Below, one piece after another: positions 17,642 to 26,616 of a stretch of DNA of 61,287 nucleotides. Source of the stretch: Xenorhabdus vietnamensis (GTDB lineage Bacteria; Pseudomonadota; Gammaproteobacteria; Enterobacterales; Enterobacteriaceae). Below the pieces are notes generated by a model that saw only the letters and a program-made list of their open reading frames with translations, had not been told where the DNA came from and made no database searches. Every line of letters starts with the position of its first letter. The stretch's first letter is position 1. The DNA lies in NCBI RefSeq assembly GCF_002127535.1, contig NZ_MUBJ01000024.1, positions 1 through 61,287 on the forward strand. The letters run 5' to 3'. The translations under genes were made by a program, and so were the position numbers.

Positions 17642-17976
17642 CACTGAGTGAAAAACAGCAATTATTTGCGGTATGGGCTGCCCAGTTGATCTTATGGGCG
17701 GACGAACGCGGCTACCGTGTGACGTTGGGTGAGGCGCACCGCGCCCCAGAGCAGGCGAAACTGAATGCCCGGAAAGGCACGGGGATTGCCAACAGTCTGC
17801 ATACGCTGCGTCTGGCGGTTGATCTCAACCTGTTTATTCAGGGCGAGTATCAGACCCGCAGTGAGGCGTATTTGCCACTGGGGGAATATTGGGAGTCGCT
17901 GGGCGGTACATGGGGCGGGCGTTTTTCTCGTCCTGATGGCAACCATTTTTCGCTCGAACATAACGGGGTGAAATGA
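17638..17976 (+). CDS. Endolysin, M15 L-alanyl-D-glutamate peptidase
   Basis: 112 aa single-domain peptidase that cleaves the peptidoglycan stem peptide. Zinc ligands are visible as His55 and Asp62 in SLHTLRLAVDLNLF and His103 in DGNHFS. No signal peptide, so release depends on the holin. Overlaps holin upstream and spanin downstream by 4 bp each. Confidence 0.88.
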   Translation: MTLSEKQQLFAVWAAQLILWADERGYRVTLGEAHRAPEQAKLNARKGTGIANSLHTLRLAVDLNLFIQGEYQTRSEAYLPLGEYWESLGGTWGGRFSRPDGNHFSLEHNGVK

Positions 17977-18365
17977 TGCTAAACGCCCGGACGCTCTATT
18001 TCGTTGTGGTGGCGTTGGCGTTCGGTGCGGGCTGGCGCGTCAATCATTATTACCGTGACAGCATGGAACTGAACATCGCCCGGACGGCGGCGCAAACCGG
18101 GGAGAAAATCCGGCAGGAATTGCAGGCCATTTCCAGCGCCTCCGCCCGGCAACTGGAAGCAAAATTAGAGGGGATAGCCCATGCCGCCCCACGAGAAATA
18201 CATACTGAGGTGGTTAAGCCTGTTTTTACTGCTGTGTGCGTTAGCCCTGAGTTTGTCCGGCTGTACAACGAGACCGCCGACAATATTGAGCGAACCTTAT
18301 CAGGAAAACCTGCTGACAAAATGTCAGGAACGGTTGCCCCGACTGGCGGGAATGACCGGAAATAA
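17973..18365 (+). CDS. Inner-membrane spanin (Rz-like)
   Basis: 130 aa with an N-terminal membrane anchor (about 6-22, LYFVVVALAFGAGW) and a periplasmic helical region rich in Gln, Glu and Ala. In Rz/Rz1 lysis systems the i-spanin bridges the periplasm to the outer-membrane lipoprotein and fuses the membranes. The gene for that partner begins inside this one in another frame (18181), the classical overlapping arrangement. Confidence 0.8.
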   Translation: MMLNARTLYFVVVALAFGAGWRVNHYYRDSMELNIARTAAQTGEKIRQELQAISSASARQLEAKLEGIAHAAPREIHTEVVKPVFTAVCVSPEFVRLYNETADNIERTLSGKPADKMSGTVAPTGGNDRK

Positions 18366-18483
18366 TTTAGCGAATATGGTGATTGATTATGCCCAAATCT
18401 ATGGCCATTGTGCCGCCCGGCATAATCAGTTAGTGGAAGAAATTAATAAAAGAAAGGAATTCATTCATGAGCAAAGAAAATAA
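18181..18483 (+). CDS. Outer-membrane spanin lipoprotein (Rz1-like)
   Basis: 100 aa lipoprotein. The signal peptide (about 1-27) ends in the lipobox LSGC, followed by TTRPP, a proline-containing Rz1 hallmark. It starts within the i-spanin gene in a different frame and extends about 120 bp beyond it, so the overlap is partial rather than full embedding. It overlaps the tail chaperone gene at its 3' end. Confidence 0.82.
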   Translation: MPPHEKYILRWLSLFLLLCALALSLSGCTTRPPTILSEPYQENLLTKCQERLPRLAGMTGNNLANMVIDYAQIYGHCAARHNQLVEEINKRKEFIHEQRK

Positions 18484-18736
18484 AGTTATTACCTTAATTA
18501 TCGCTGAACAAGAAATTAATTTTGAACCCAATATCATTGCCTATAACAGCATGATTAATGACATGGCAATGGACAATAAAATTGTGCCGATTGTCACTTA
18601 CTTACGCCGCATTGTGCAGCCTGCCTGTAAAGCGGCACTGGATGCACTCTTGCAGATACCCGGCGCCGCCATGCAGATAGTGGAAAGGGTCAATGCGGAA
18701 TATGCACCTAAGCTGGATATCGAAATAAAAAACTGA
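18467..18736 (+). CDS. Tail assembly chaperone, zero-frame product
   Basis: 89 aa, the short product of the tail chaperone pair that keeps the tape measure protein soluble. It starts within the spanin gene. The reading frame ends just after the slippery heptamer A AAA AAC (18727-18733), which is positioned correctly in zero frame (ATA AAA AAC TGA). The stop codon directly follows the heptamer. Confidence 0.85.
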   Translation: MSKENKVITLIIAEQEINFEPNIIAYNSMINDMAMDNKIVPIVTYLRRIVQPACKAALDALLQIPGAAMQIVERVNAEYAPKLDIEIKN

Positions 18737-18927
18737 ATGCACGGGTTAAGGCGATTGAGAATAGTGTATTTGAACAGGCCTTAATATTACGCCGTCATTA
18801 TTTACCGCATGAAAAAGATAATACGGAAAATTTAGCCCGTGCCATCTGGCTGGATAATCGTTATTGGGAAAATACGCGCATTGCCACCGCCAATGGCATT
18901 GCACTGGCGTTCAGGGGTGAACCATGA
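18467..18927 (+). CDS. Tail assembly chaperone, -1 frameshift fusion product
   Basis: After a -1 slip on A AAA AAC the frame reads on from CTG at 18733 for 64 more codons (beginning LNARVKAIENS) to the TGA at 18925-18927, which overlaps the ATG of the tape measure gene. The fused protein would have about 153 residues. This E+E' (lambda G/GT) arrangement is conserved in tailed phages. There is no start codon of its own for the extension. Confidence 0.85.
18727..18733 (+). promoter_or_regulatory. Programmed -1 frameshift site A AAA AAC
   Basis: Canonical X XXY YYZ heptamer in the correct frame, immediately before the zero-frame TGA, with a fully open -1 frame ending at the next gene. Confidence 0.88.
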
Positions 18928-21032
18928 GTCAGGAATTAGATTTTACCTTAAGCCTGATTGATAAAATCACACAACCGCTGGCAGGTGCGAAAGCGGCGGT
19001 GTCCGGGTTTGCCCAGTCCTCGCAGGGTGCCTTTGAAAAACTGGCGATCGGTGGTGCCGGGTTGGCCGCGTCGTTCTGGTCAATCAAGGGCTTTCTTGAT
19101 CCGGCCATTGAAATGGACGAGGCGCTGAAATCCGCTTCGTTGCAGGGCATTGACAGCAGCGTGATGGATAAAGTCGCCAAAGATGCCATGACATTCAGTT
19201 CCCGGTATGGCAAGTCGTCGATTGAGTTTGTGCAGTCGGCAGCGGAAATCAGCAAGGCGATTGGCGGGTTGTCACAAAGCGATTTACCCCAGATGACCCA
19301 GATTGCCAACACGACCGCCGCCGCCCTGAAAGCGAGCGGCAGTGATGCCAGTGCTTACATGGGGAAAATGTTCACCCAGTTTGCCAGTCAGGCTAAGGCG
19401 GTCGGGCATCTCAAGTTTGCCGAGGAACTGGCAGGCAAGGCCGTGACTATGTCGAAAACGTTCGGCACGTCCCTGACCGACATTGCCGACCTGATGGAAG
19501 GGGCACGGGCGGCCGGAACCCAATTTGGGGTCGGGATTGATGAGCAGTTGGCGGTACTGGGAGAACTGAGTCGCTCGCTGGGCGGTGAAGCCAGTGGCGC
19601 GTATGAGTCGTTTATCACCAATGCGGAAGCCAGCGGCAAGAAACTGGGATTAAGTTTCGTCAATGCGTCCGGCCAGTTGTTATCCATGCCGGAAATGCTG
19701 GAAAAGTTACAGGCCAAATACGGCAAGAGTATTGAAGGTAACCTGAAAGCGCAGGCGGAAATTGAGGAAGCCTTTGGTGATTCGGCCGTGGTGGTCAAAC
19801 AGCTTTACGGCAATGTCGATGTGTTGCGCAAGAACATGACGGCACTGGGGGCCAACGATGGCATGAAGCGCACCCGTGACATGGCCGAACTGATGGCAAG
19901 CCCGTGGGAACGGCTGCATGCGATTTGGGAAAATATCCGTATTGCCATTGGCTCAACCTTGTTGCTGGTGATTAAGCCCTTGATCAACAACATGGCGGAT
20001 ACCAGCCAGATAGTGGTGCGCTGGCTGAAACTGTTCCCCAATATTGCCCGTTGGATCGGTTATATCGCGCTGGGGTTTCTGAGTTTTGCCGCCGCCGGGG
20101 CGATTGCCAATATTGTGATGGGCGTGGCTAAATTTATCTGGGTTGGCCTGAAGGGGATTTGGGCGGCCTGTACGCTGGTGATGAAACTGTGGACGGCGGC
20201 CGTCTGGCTGTGTAATGGGGCTGTTACCGTATGGAACGTCGGACTGAGAATATTACGTAATACATTGATGGCTGTTCGTATGCAGGCCATGTTAGCGGGC
20301 ATTTCATTCAGCTTTATGACTTGGCCTGTCTTGCTGATTATTGCTGCGATTGCGTTGCTGGCTGTGGGCATTTATCTGCTGATTAAGCACTGGGATGCCA
20401 TTAAAGCCGCCATTATGAATACCACGGCGTTTAAGGTTATCGCGGCCTGTGTGAAATGGGTTGGCGAGATCTTCAGCGCAGTCTTTGCCTGGATTGGCGA
20501 GGCGTGGGATAACCTCTGTCGCTGGTTCAGCAACTTTTCACTGGCGGATACGTTTTCCGGCATGGTGGACAGTGTCAGCAATCTCTTTAGTGGCTTATGG
20601 GACTGGCTAAAAGGATCATTTAGCGAAGCCTATAATTGGATTATCGACAAGTTGAACTACATTCCGGGCATCAATATTGAAACCCAAGCCATTGAGAAGA
20701 CGGTCACCGAACCGACTGGAAAAGCGGCGGCTCCGGTGCAGGGCATCGGGGAAAATACCCAGAAACTGATAGCCCAACCCAACGGGATTTTGCAGGGACA
20801 ACCTCAAGCGATGATCCAGCCAGTGAAAGCCATTCAGCCGCCCGAAACCGAGGGCGTCTTAACGGGCGGGAAAAAGCAGGGCATTGGCAAGCAAGGTCTG
20901 ATGAAAGCGGTAACAACGAATTCACAGACCATCACGGATAACAGTCGCCGGATTGAAAATGTCACGCTGAATGTGACAGGCAATGTCACACCGGGACAAC
21001 TCACAGAATGGGAGCAGGTGGCTTATGGATGA
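18924..21032 (+). CDS. Tail tape measure protein
   Basis: 702 aa, determines tail length and is ejected into the host. Opens with QELDFTLSLIDKITQPLAGAKAAVSGF, then a family-typical region (about 70-330) of helical repeats, then a hydrophobic block (about 370-540) with several potential membrane segments, and a polar Gln/Pro-rich C-terminus. It is shorter than P2 gpT (815 aa), as in HP1-like phages. The start overlaps the frameshifted chaperone stop. Confidence 0.9.
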   Translation: MSQELDFTLSLIDKITQPLAGAKAAVSGFAQSSQGAFEKLAIGGAGLAASFWSIKGFLDPAIEMDEALKSASLQGIDSSVMDKVAKDAMTFSSRYGKSSIEFVQSAAEISKAIGGLSQSDLPQMTQIANTTAAALKASGSDASAYMGKMFTQFASQAKAVGHLKFAEELAGKAVTMSKTFGTSLTDIADLMEGARAAGTQFGVGIDEQLAVLGELSRSLGGEASGAYESFITNAEASGKKLGLSFVNASGQLLSMPEMLEKLQAKYGKSIEGNLKAQAEIEEAFGDSAVVVKQLYGNVDVLRKNMTALGANDGMKRTRDMAELMASPWERLHAIWENIRIAIGSTLLLVIKPLINNMADTSQIVVRWLKLFPNIARWIGYIALGFLSFAAAGAIANIVMGVAKFIWVGLKGIWAACTLVMKLWTAAVWLCNGAVTVWNVGLRILRNTLMAVRMQAMLAGISFSFMTWPVLLIIAAIALLAVGIYLLIKHWDAIKAAIMNTTAFKVIAACVKWVGEIFSAVFAWIGEAWDNLCRWFSNFSLADTFSGMVDSVSNLFSGLWDWLKGSFSEAYNWIIDKLNYIPGINIETQAIEKTVTEPTGKAAAPVQGIGENTQKLIAQPNGILQGQPQAMIQPVKAIQPPETEGVLTGGKKQGIGKQGLMKAVTTNSQTITDNSRRIENVTLNVTGNVTPGQLTEWEQVAYG

Positions 21033-21360
21033 GCCAAAATACATTGATTTATGGATTACGGGCGGTGACTTCACGCTGAACGCCGGGAATGAACCGCGCT
21101 TTTGCCATAACCGCTTTTCGGTGGGTCAGGACTGTGTTCACGCCATTATGGAAAGTGGTCTTGCCACCGAGTTGGTCGCTGAACGCAGCCCGACCTTGCG
21201 GGCGGATATCCGCACCCAGATTGAAATTCTGGTTGAGGAAGATGCGCGGATTATTCCGGGCACGGTCATCATCAATGAAGAGTCACCGACCAAATTATGG
21301 ATAACGGCTGAAACCTACGATTTTGGCCGACTGAGCGTGAGTGTAGGACATGGACACTAA
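21025..21360 (+). CDS. Baseplate-associated protein (DUF2590 type)
   Basis: 111 aa, acidic. YIDLWITGGDFTLNAGNEP is the family opening. Its length and place directly before gpJ suggest a gpW/gp25-like wedge component, since such small proteins normally precede gpJ. The start (ATG at 21025) overlaps the tape measure stop by 8 bp. The wedge role is inference from position. Confidence 0.75.
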   Translation: MDEPKYIDLWITGGDFTLNAGNEPRFCHNRFSVGQDCVHAIMESGLATELVAERSPTLRADIRTQIEILVEEDARIIPGTVIINEESPTKLWITAETYDFGRLSVSVGHGH

Positions 21361-22534
21361 ACCCACCCTTGATTATGAAAAGGTGCTGCGTGACAGCGGG
21401 ATGCCGACCACGGAAGCCGACATCAGCAAAGCCTTTGCCAACGTGGTGGATGAAGCCGGGCTGGTGACGAACACCTCGCGCATGTCCCCGTTCTGGCGGT
21501 TGATTAACACGATTGTCACGCGGCCAGTGTTGTGGCTGAAAGAGGCGTTAATCAATGTCACGCTGAAAAATATGTATCTGGCGAGCGCATCCGGTTCATG
21601 GCTGGATATGTTTGCCTGGGGCGTGAACCTGAAACGCAAGCCCGCCTCGGCTGCACAGGGCGTGATCCGTTTCTATAAGGCGGCGGGTGCTTCGGCGGTG
21701 ACGGTGCCCGCCGGAACGGTGATCCAGACTGAACGCATTAACGGTGAAATCTACCGGGTCAGCACCACCGAAAGTGGTGTGATTGCTGACGGTGTGTCCA
21801 GTGCCTTATTGCCAGTGAGGGCAGAAGCCGCAGGAGGCGCATTTAACCTTGCACCCGGCTACTTTCGACTTCTGCCCGTGGCGGTGTCCGGTATTGCGCG
21901 GGTACAGAATGAGGAAGGCTGGCTGTTAACGCCCGGCGCGGATGCGGAATCCGACGATGATTTGCGTGACCGCTGCCGCAACCAATATAACTTGGTGGGT
22001 AACTATCATACTGATGCGGTTTACCGGGGCATGATTGCCACTGTTGCGGGTTTGAGCATCGACCGCATTTTCTTTCTGCATGATGCGCCCCGTGGGGCCG
22101 GCACCGCCAATGCGTATCTGTTGCTGGATTCGGGCGTCACCAGTCAGCCGTTTATTGAGGCGGTCAACGATTACATCACCAATCAGGGCCACCATGGGCA
22201 TGGTGATGATATGCAGTGCCTGCCGATGCCGGAAACCCAGCATGACTTAGCGGTCACGCTGTTTGTGGTCAGTCTGGCGAACTACAGCAACGAGCAGATA
22301 ACCACCCTGAAACGGGATGTGGAAAACCTGATCCGCTGTGCATTCCGGGAAAACAGCCAGTATCCGGTGAAGAAAACATGGCCGTACTCGCGCTTTTCCT
22401 TTTCCAGCTTAGGGCGGGAAATCCACCGTGAATTCAGCGAGATTGCATCCCTGACTTTTTCATTGGGTGACATTCTCAGTGACTTAAGTGTGCCGAGGCT
22501 GAAAACGCTCTCAGTGGAGGTGAAGAATGTCTGA
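21350..22534 (+). CDS. J: Baseplate J-like protein
   Basis: 394 aa baseplate wedge protein. Contains the gpJ core with GSWLDMFAWGVNLKRKPASAAQGVIRFY, the LLPVRAEAAGGAFNLAPG segment and the SDDDLRDRCRNQYN block. Connects the baseplate hub to the rim. Overlaps neighbours on both sides (11 bp and 8 bp). Confidence 0.9.
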   Translation: MDTKPTLDYEKVLRDSGMPTTEADISKAFANVVDEAGLVTNTSRMSPFWRLINTIVTRPVLWLKEALINVTLKNMYLASASGSWLDMFAWGVNLKRKPASAAQGVIRFYKAAGASAVTVPAGTVIQTERINGEIYRVSTTESGVIADGVSSALLPVRAEAAGGAFNLAPGYFRLLPVAVSGIARVQNEEGWLLTPGADAESDDDLRDRCRNQYNLVGNYHTDAVYRGMIATVAGLSIDRIFFLHDAPRGAGTANAYLLLDSGVTSQPFIEAVNDYITNQGHHGHGDDMQCLPMPETQHDLAVTLFVVSLANYSNEQITTLKRDVENLIRCAFRENSQYPVKKTWPYSRFSFSSLGREIHREFSEIASLTFSLGDILSDLSVPRLKTLSVEVKNV

Positions 22535-23183
22535 GTTTAAGGAACATCTTAAGCGGCTGGCCCTGCCCTCATGGATGGATAAAGGGGAACCCGCCAAGCT
22601 GCTCAATGCAGCGCAGGCATTCTGGACGCAGGTTTACGGCTGGCTGACATGGCCGCTGGCCCAACTGGATGCGGAAACCTGTACCGAAGCGCTGTTATCG
22701 GTGCTGGCTTATCAGCGCGATATCCAGCGTTTTAACGGTGAGCCGCTGCCGCTGTTCCGCAAGCGGGTGAAATATGCGTTTATCAACGCCAAAGATGCCG
22801 GCAGCATCGCGGGCTTTATTGCCATCTTTGAACGGCTGGGTGTGGGCTATGTGGAATTACTGGAGCGTCAGCCGGGTATCGATTGGGATGTGATTATCCT
22901 GCGCCTCAGTGACGGGCAGATAGCGGCCAATCCTGATTTGCTGATGAATATCATTCGCCAATACGGGCGAACCTGCCGCCGTTACCGTTTTGAAGTGATC
23001 GCGAAAAATCAGTTATTGATGCGGGTTGGCAGTGTCGGTGCGGACTATTGCACTTATGCCGCCGCCATCCCGACCCCGCCATTATTATTAAAAGTGGGGC
23101 ATATCGCAGGCGTTGCCGTCTGTGACAGTGCCCGCCTCAAGGAAAGCAGTGCACCGAACGTCACTTACGGTGCGTCATTATAA
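22527..23183 (+). CDS. Baseplate/tail protein I-like (DUF2612 type)
   Basis: 218 aa. Opens with SEFKEHLKRLALPSWMDKGEPAKLLNAAQAFW and contains YQRDIQRFNGEPLPLFRKRVKYAFINAKDAGS, a pattern of gpI-type proteins that connect the wedge to the tail fibres. The tail fibre gene follows 11 bp later. Confidence 0.83.
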   Translation: MSEFKEHLKRLALPSWMDKGEPAKLLNAAQAFWTQVYGWLTWPLAQLDAETCTEALLSVLAYQRDIQRFNGEPLPLFRKRVKYAFINAKDAGSIAGFIAIFERLGVGYVELLERQPGIDWDVIILRLSDGQIAANPDLLMNIIRQYGRTCRRYRFEVIAKNQLLMRVGSVGADYCTYAAAIPTPPLLLKVGHIAGVAVCDSARLKESSAPNVTYGASL

Positions 23184-23194
23184 GGAAATAGAAA

Positions 23195-24955
23195 ATGTCC
23201 TCCGTCATTACTTTGGACTTTGAAAAATGGAAGGCTCAGCAAACTGCCGCAGGTCAGCCTGTGGTGCTGGATGAATTTGTTTTTGCGAATGTGCCGAATC
23301 TTGACCCGTCGAAAGAGTTCAGCCGCAGTGAGAAACTACCAGCCCAAAACCAAATCGTTCACCGTCAGTCGGTGAACAAAACCGGATTGGCCAGCGAGAA
23401 CGCTGTGGCTTACAGCGTTACATTGGGTACGGAAGTGGGGAATTTTGATTTTAACTGGATTGGCCTGCTCAATAAGGCTTCCGGTGTGATTGGGATGATC
23501 ACCCATGCCCCCACGCAGAAGAAAATCAGAACCGCCAATGGCTTGCAGGGCAATGTGTTAACCCGCTCGTTCCTGCTGGAATTTGACGGTGCCGCGACAG
23601 AAACCGCGATCACGACCACAGCGGAAACATGGCAGATTGATTTTACCGCCCGGCTGTCGGGCATTGACGAAATGCAGCGCCTGATGAATACCGACAGTTA
23701 CGGCGAAGCCGCCTTTTTCGGTGATGGCTTTGCTGTGGTGCGTCAGGGCGAACAGTATCGGGTGAAAAAAGGGCTGGCCTATGTCGGTGGGCTACGTGGG
23801 ATGCTGGAATTTGACCAAACCCTGAACGCTATGCGCAATACTCGCGTTTATGCGGATTTTAGCCATCAGGGCAATCTGGTGAGTCAGTGGAAGACGGTGG
23901 TTAAAATTACCGCCGCGAATGAGTTGAAAAATTATGTGGATGCGGTGGGCTATCCACATTATGTGTTTGCCATTGCGCGGATTGATGGTAATGGGAATGT
24001 GACGGATTTACGCAGTAAAGGGACATTCAGCGATCGTGATATCGTCAATATTCAACAAGAACTTGGCAGGATTAAACAGGACTATGCTACTCAGAAGGCA
24101 TTGAAAGACGGTTTGGATGGCAAACAACCGAAAGGTGATTATGCTACGAATACCGTGGTTAATAATGCCAATGATAATGCCAATAGCCGATTGGAAAAAG
24201 CGAAGAACGGGGCGGATATTCTGAACAAGGCTGAATTTATCGATAACCTCGGTCTGAAAGCCACCGTCGAAAAAGCCATGCGGGCTGTGCCCCATAGCCG
24301 CCGTATTAACGGGAAATGGCTGACATCAGATATTTCACTGGGTGCGGGAGATGTTGATGCGGTTTCAGCCTCAAAAGGAGGCACATTTCAGGGAGATATT
24401 CGGCTTTCTAAAGGCGCATTTATTGGTGAACAACGTGCTGATTTGGTGTTGTCGTCACTGGGCACTGCGAAATCCCGCCTGTCATTAAATCTATGGGGGA
24501 GTTCATCACGCGTGTCTGTGCTGGAGTGCCGGGACGATGAGGGCGGGATGTGGTATGTACAGCGGTTAACCAATGGTGCTGTTCAGTTAGCGGTTGAGGG
24601 GGAAATATTACCGTCTAACTATGGTAATTTTGATGCGCGATATGGCAGCAAAAACACGGCCAATTCGGTACGGAACGGATGGTGGAAATGCGGTGACACA
24701 GGTTTGATGTTTCAGTGGGGTTATACCGAAACTGAATTGGGCGAATCCTCGGAAACAGTTACTTTTCCGGCAGAGTTTCCCCGCCAGTGTTTTGGCGGTG
24801 TGGCGAGTCCAACCTATGATAAAAATCATGTGGGTGTTTCAAGCGCCTATTTTTTCAATCTCAATGATGGCAAGCGGGCGATTATTACTGCTGATCAATC
24901 GGCGAATTCAGAAGGCGTCAAGGCGTTTATTTTCTGGTGGGCTATGGGGATTTAA
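23195..24955 (+). CDS. Tail fibre protein
   Basis: 586 aa receptor-binding fibre. The N-terminal 160 residues (phage tail-collar type, SSVITLDFEKWKAQQ) attach to the baseplate; the middle contains coiled and Asn/Ala-rich segments; the C-terminus carries the typical terminal domain GWWKCGDTGLMFQWGYTE...FPAEFPRQCFGGV...FFWWAMGI seen in many enterobacterial fibres. This end is normally the host-range module and is often exchanged. Confidence 0.9.
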   Translation: MSSVITLDFEKWKAQQTAAGQPVVLDEFVFANVPNLDPSKEFSRSEKLPAQNQIVHRQSVNKTGLASENAVAYSVTLGTEVGNFDFNWIGLLNKASGVIGMITHAPTQKKIRTANGLQGNVLTRSFLLEFDGAATETAITTTAETWQIDFTARLSGIDEMQRLMNTDSYGEAAFFGDGFAVVRQGEQYRVKKGLAYVGGLRGMLEFDQTLNAMRNTRVYADFSHQGNLVSQWKTVVKITAANELKNYVDAVGYPHYVFAIARIDGNGNVTDLRSKGTFSDRDIVNIQQELGRIKQDYATQKALKDGLDGKQPKGDYATNTVVNNANDNANSRLEKAKNGADILNKAEFIDNLGLKATVEKAMRAVPHSRRINGKWLTSDISLGAGDVDAVSASKGGTFQGDIRLSKGAFIGEQRADLVLSSLGTAKSRLSLNLWGSSSRVSVLECRDDEGGMWYVQRLTNGAVQLAVEGEILPSNYGNFDARYGSKNTANSVRNGWWKCGDTGLMFQWGYTETELGESSETVTFPAEFPRQCFGGVASPTYDKNHVGVSSAYFFNLNDGKRAIITADQSANSEGVKAFIFWWAMGI

Positions 24956-24957
24956 CT

Positions 24958-25380
24958 ATGTATGTATATAGCGCAAAAAATAATATGTTTTACCCGGAAA
25001 TACTGAAGCCAGATTATGTCAGGGAGGGAAAATGGCCGGACGCGGGGATTTCAGTCAGTGAGGCAGTATATTTGGAATTTGCCGCAAACAGGCCGCCTGT
25101 TGGGAAGCGCCGTGTTGCCGGGTCGAATGGTCTGCCCGCATGGGATGATATTCCTCCACCGACACAAGAGGAATTGCAGCACCGGGCGGAACGAGAAAAG
25201 CAGTACCGGATGTCACTGGCGACAAAAGCTATTGCGCCACTACAGGATGCTGCCGACTTAGATATGGCCTCGGATGAAGAAAAAAAGGCCTTAATTAACT
25301 GGCGTAAATATCGGGTATTGCTGAACCGGGTTAATTGCGCAATTGCCCCGGATATTGACTGGCCGGAGCAACCCAAATAA
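24958..25380 (+). CDS. Tail fibre assembly protein
   Basis: 140 aa chaperone for the preceding fibre. The MYVYSAKNNMFYPE opening, PPVGKRRVAGSNGLPAWDDIPPPTQEEL and the KALINWRKYRVLLNRV.....DIDWPEQP ending are diagnostic of the Caudovirales tail fibre assembly family. The ATG at 24958 directly follows the fibre stop; an upstream in-frame start lies inside the fibre gene. Confidence 0.92.
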   Translation: MYVYSAKNNMFYPEILKPDYVREGKWPDAGISVSEAVYLEFAANRPPVGKRRVAGSNGLPAWDDIPPPTQEELQHRAEREKQYRMSLATKAIAPLQDAADLDMASDEEKKALINWRKYRVLLNRVNCAIAPDIDWPEQPK

Positions 25381-26105
25381 TGCACTGGCAGCGTAAAACC
25401 CTGCAACTGTCCCCGACTTTATCGGGGCTGTCTGCCGCCATTGTGCCCGTTCACCCGTTTATTTACGGTATCGGACAGCAGACTGACAGCGGCAGTTATC
25501 TCAGCCCGACCAATGCCATTGACACGCTGGCGACTAAACTCACGGGTGCAGGCCATATCAACAGTCTGATACTGATGGTCTGCGCCAAAACCCACGCTGA
25601 CTTTATGCAGCACCTCACGCAGTTTTCAGCGGTGCTGCCACTGCCCGCGTTTGCGCAGGTCAAACGGATGGCAAAAACCGCCGAAAGTCTGGCCACAACC
25701 AAAATGCAATTGCCGGGCAAGCTGGGCGGCGGGTTACCGCTGCCGCAACCGCTATCTACGGCGACCAGCCGTCAGGCAATCAATGCGCAACTGATTGCTA
25801 AAGCCAACGCGCAGGCCAGTGCGGGCAGCAGTCTTGCCGGGTTAAAATCCCAACTATCTGCCTTTACCTCTGCCCGGCAATCCGCGTTGCAGCAAGTCAC
25901 CGATGCCATGAATGGATTGGCAGGAAAATCGGCCACGGTCTGGGTGTTCTCAGGGAAAGGGAACGGCACACACATAGCGGAGAAACTGCGACAGAACATT
26001 CCCGAACCCGATGCCGTTTATACCCTGGCAACGCTGTTTGCCGGGGACGATATCCGCCCATTAGAAAGGATGCTCCATGAGCCAGATTATCACCCTCGCC
26101 CTTGA
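25380..26105 (+). CDS. HP1-type structural protein of unknown function
   Basis: 241 aa. Opens HWQRKTLQLSPTLSGLSAAIVPVHPFIYGIGQQTDSG, then an Ala/Gln-rich helical middle (about 115-185) and TVWVFSGKGNGTHIAEKLRQNIPEP near the end. HP1 and K139 relatives carry a homologous-looking gene between fibre assembly and hub genes, probably a tail or baseplate component. One base overlap with the previous gene and 29 bp with the next. I cannot name the function. Confidence 0.6.
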   Translation: MHWQRKTLQLSPTLSGLSAAIVPVHPFIYGIGQQTDSGSYLSPTNAIDTLATKLTGAGHINSLILMVCAKTHADFMQHLTQFSAVLPLPAFAQVKRMAKTAESLATTKMQLPGKLGGGLPLPQPLSTATSRQAINAQLIAKANAQASAGSSLAGLKSQLSAFTSARQSALQQVTDAMNGLAGKSATVWVFSGKGNGTHIAEKLRQNIPEPDAVYTLATLFAGDDIRPLERMLHEPDYHPRP

Positions 26106-26616
26106 TGGCGAGGCGATTCCCTTAAAAAGCCTGACTGTCACCCCCTCCATGATGTTTCAGGATCAAGACCAGAGCGGCCAGTCCTCCAGTACCGCAGTCG
26201 CTGAGCAGGGTATCAAGCCGAAAGAGCTGCGTGTCACGGGCATAATTCCCTTTACCGAACAGAAAACCCTGTCGCGCCTGTTTGCATTGGCGGAAGCCAA
26301 AGACAATGGCAACCTGAAACGCTACCGGGTGGCGAATCTCACCGCGCAGGCCATTAATTTTCGTATTGGTACCTTTACGGGCACGATGGATGCCAGCAAG
26401 GTGGACGGTAAGCAGGCATGGCAGGTGACCTTTACCTTAAGGGAGCATCTGTCCGTGGCGGAAAAACGCGATGCCCGTGCAACCGGTTCCATTCAGGCTA
26501 AAAAACAGACCGGGCAGGGCGGTGCGAAAGCCGGGGAAGACCCGGAAAAATTAAGCTGGTTCGAACGCGAGGTATTAAAACCGATTAATGACGGCATCGG
26601 AGGCGCAGGCGAATGA
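26077..26616 (+). CDS. Baseplate/tail complex protein (HP1 type)
   Basis: 179 aa. LALDGEAIPLKSLTVTPSMMFQDQDQSGQSSSTAVAEQGIKPKELRVTG with a beta-rich core (NLTAQAINFRIGTFTGTMDAS) resembles the small hub-associated proteins of DNA-circularisation or gpU/LysM type in contractile tails. It overlaps the hub gene by 4 bp, supporting a joint role in hub assembly. Exact assignment uncertain. Confidence 0.62.
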   Translation: MSQIITLALDGEAIPLKSLTVTPSMMFQDQDQSGQSSSTAVAEQGIKPKELRVTGIIPFTEQKTLSRLFALAEAKDNGNLKRYRVANLTAQAINFRIGTFTGTMDASKVDGKQAWQVTFTLREHLSVAEKRDARATGSIQAKKQTGQGGAKAGEDPEKLSWFEREVLKPINDGIGGAGE

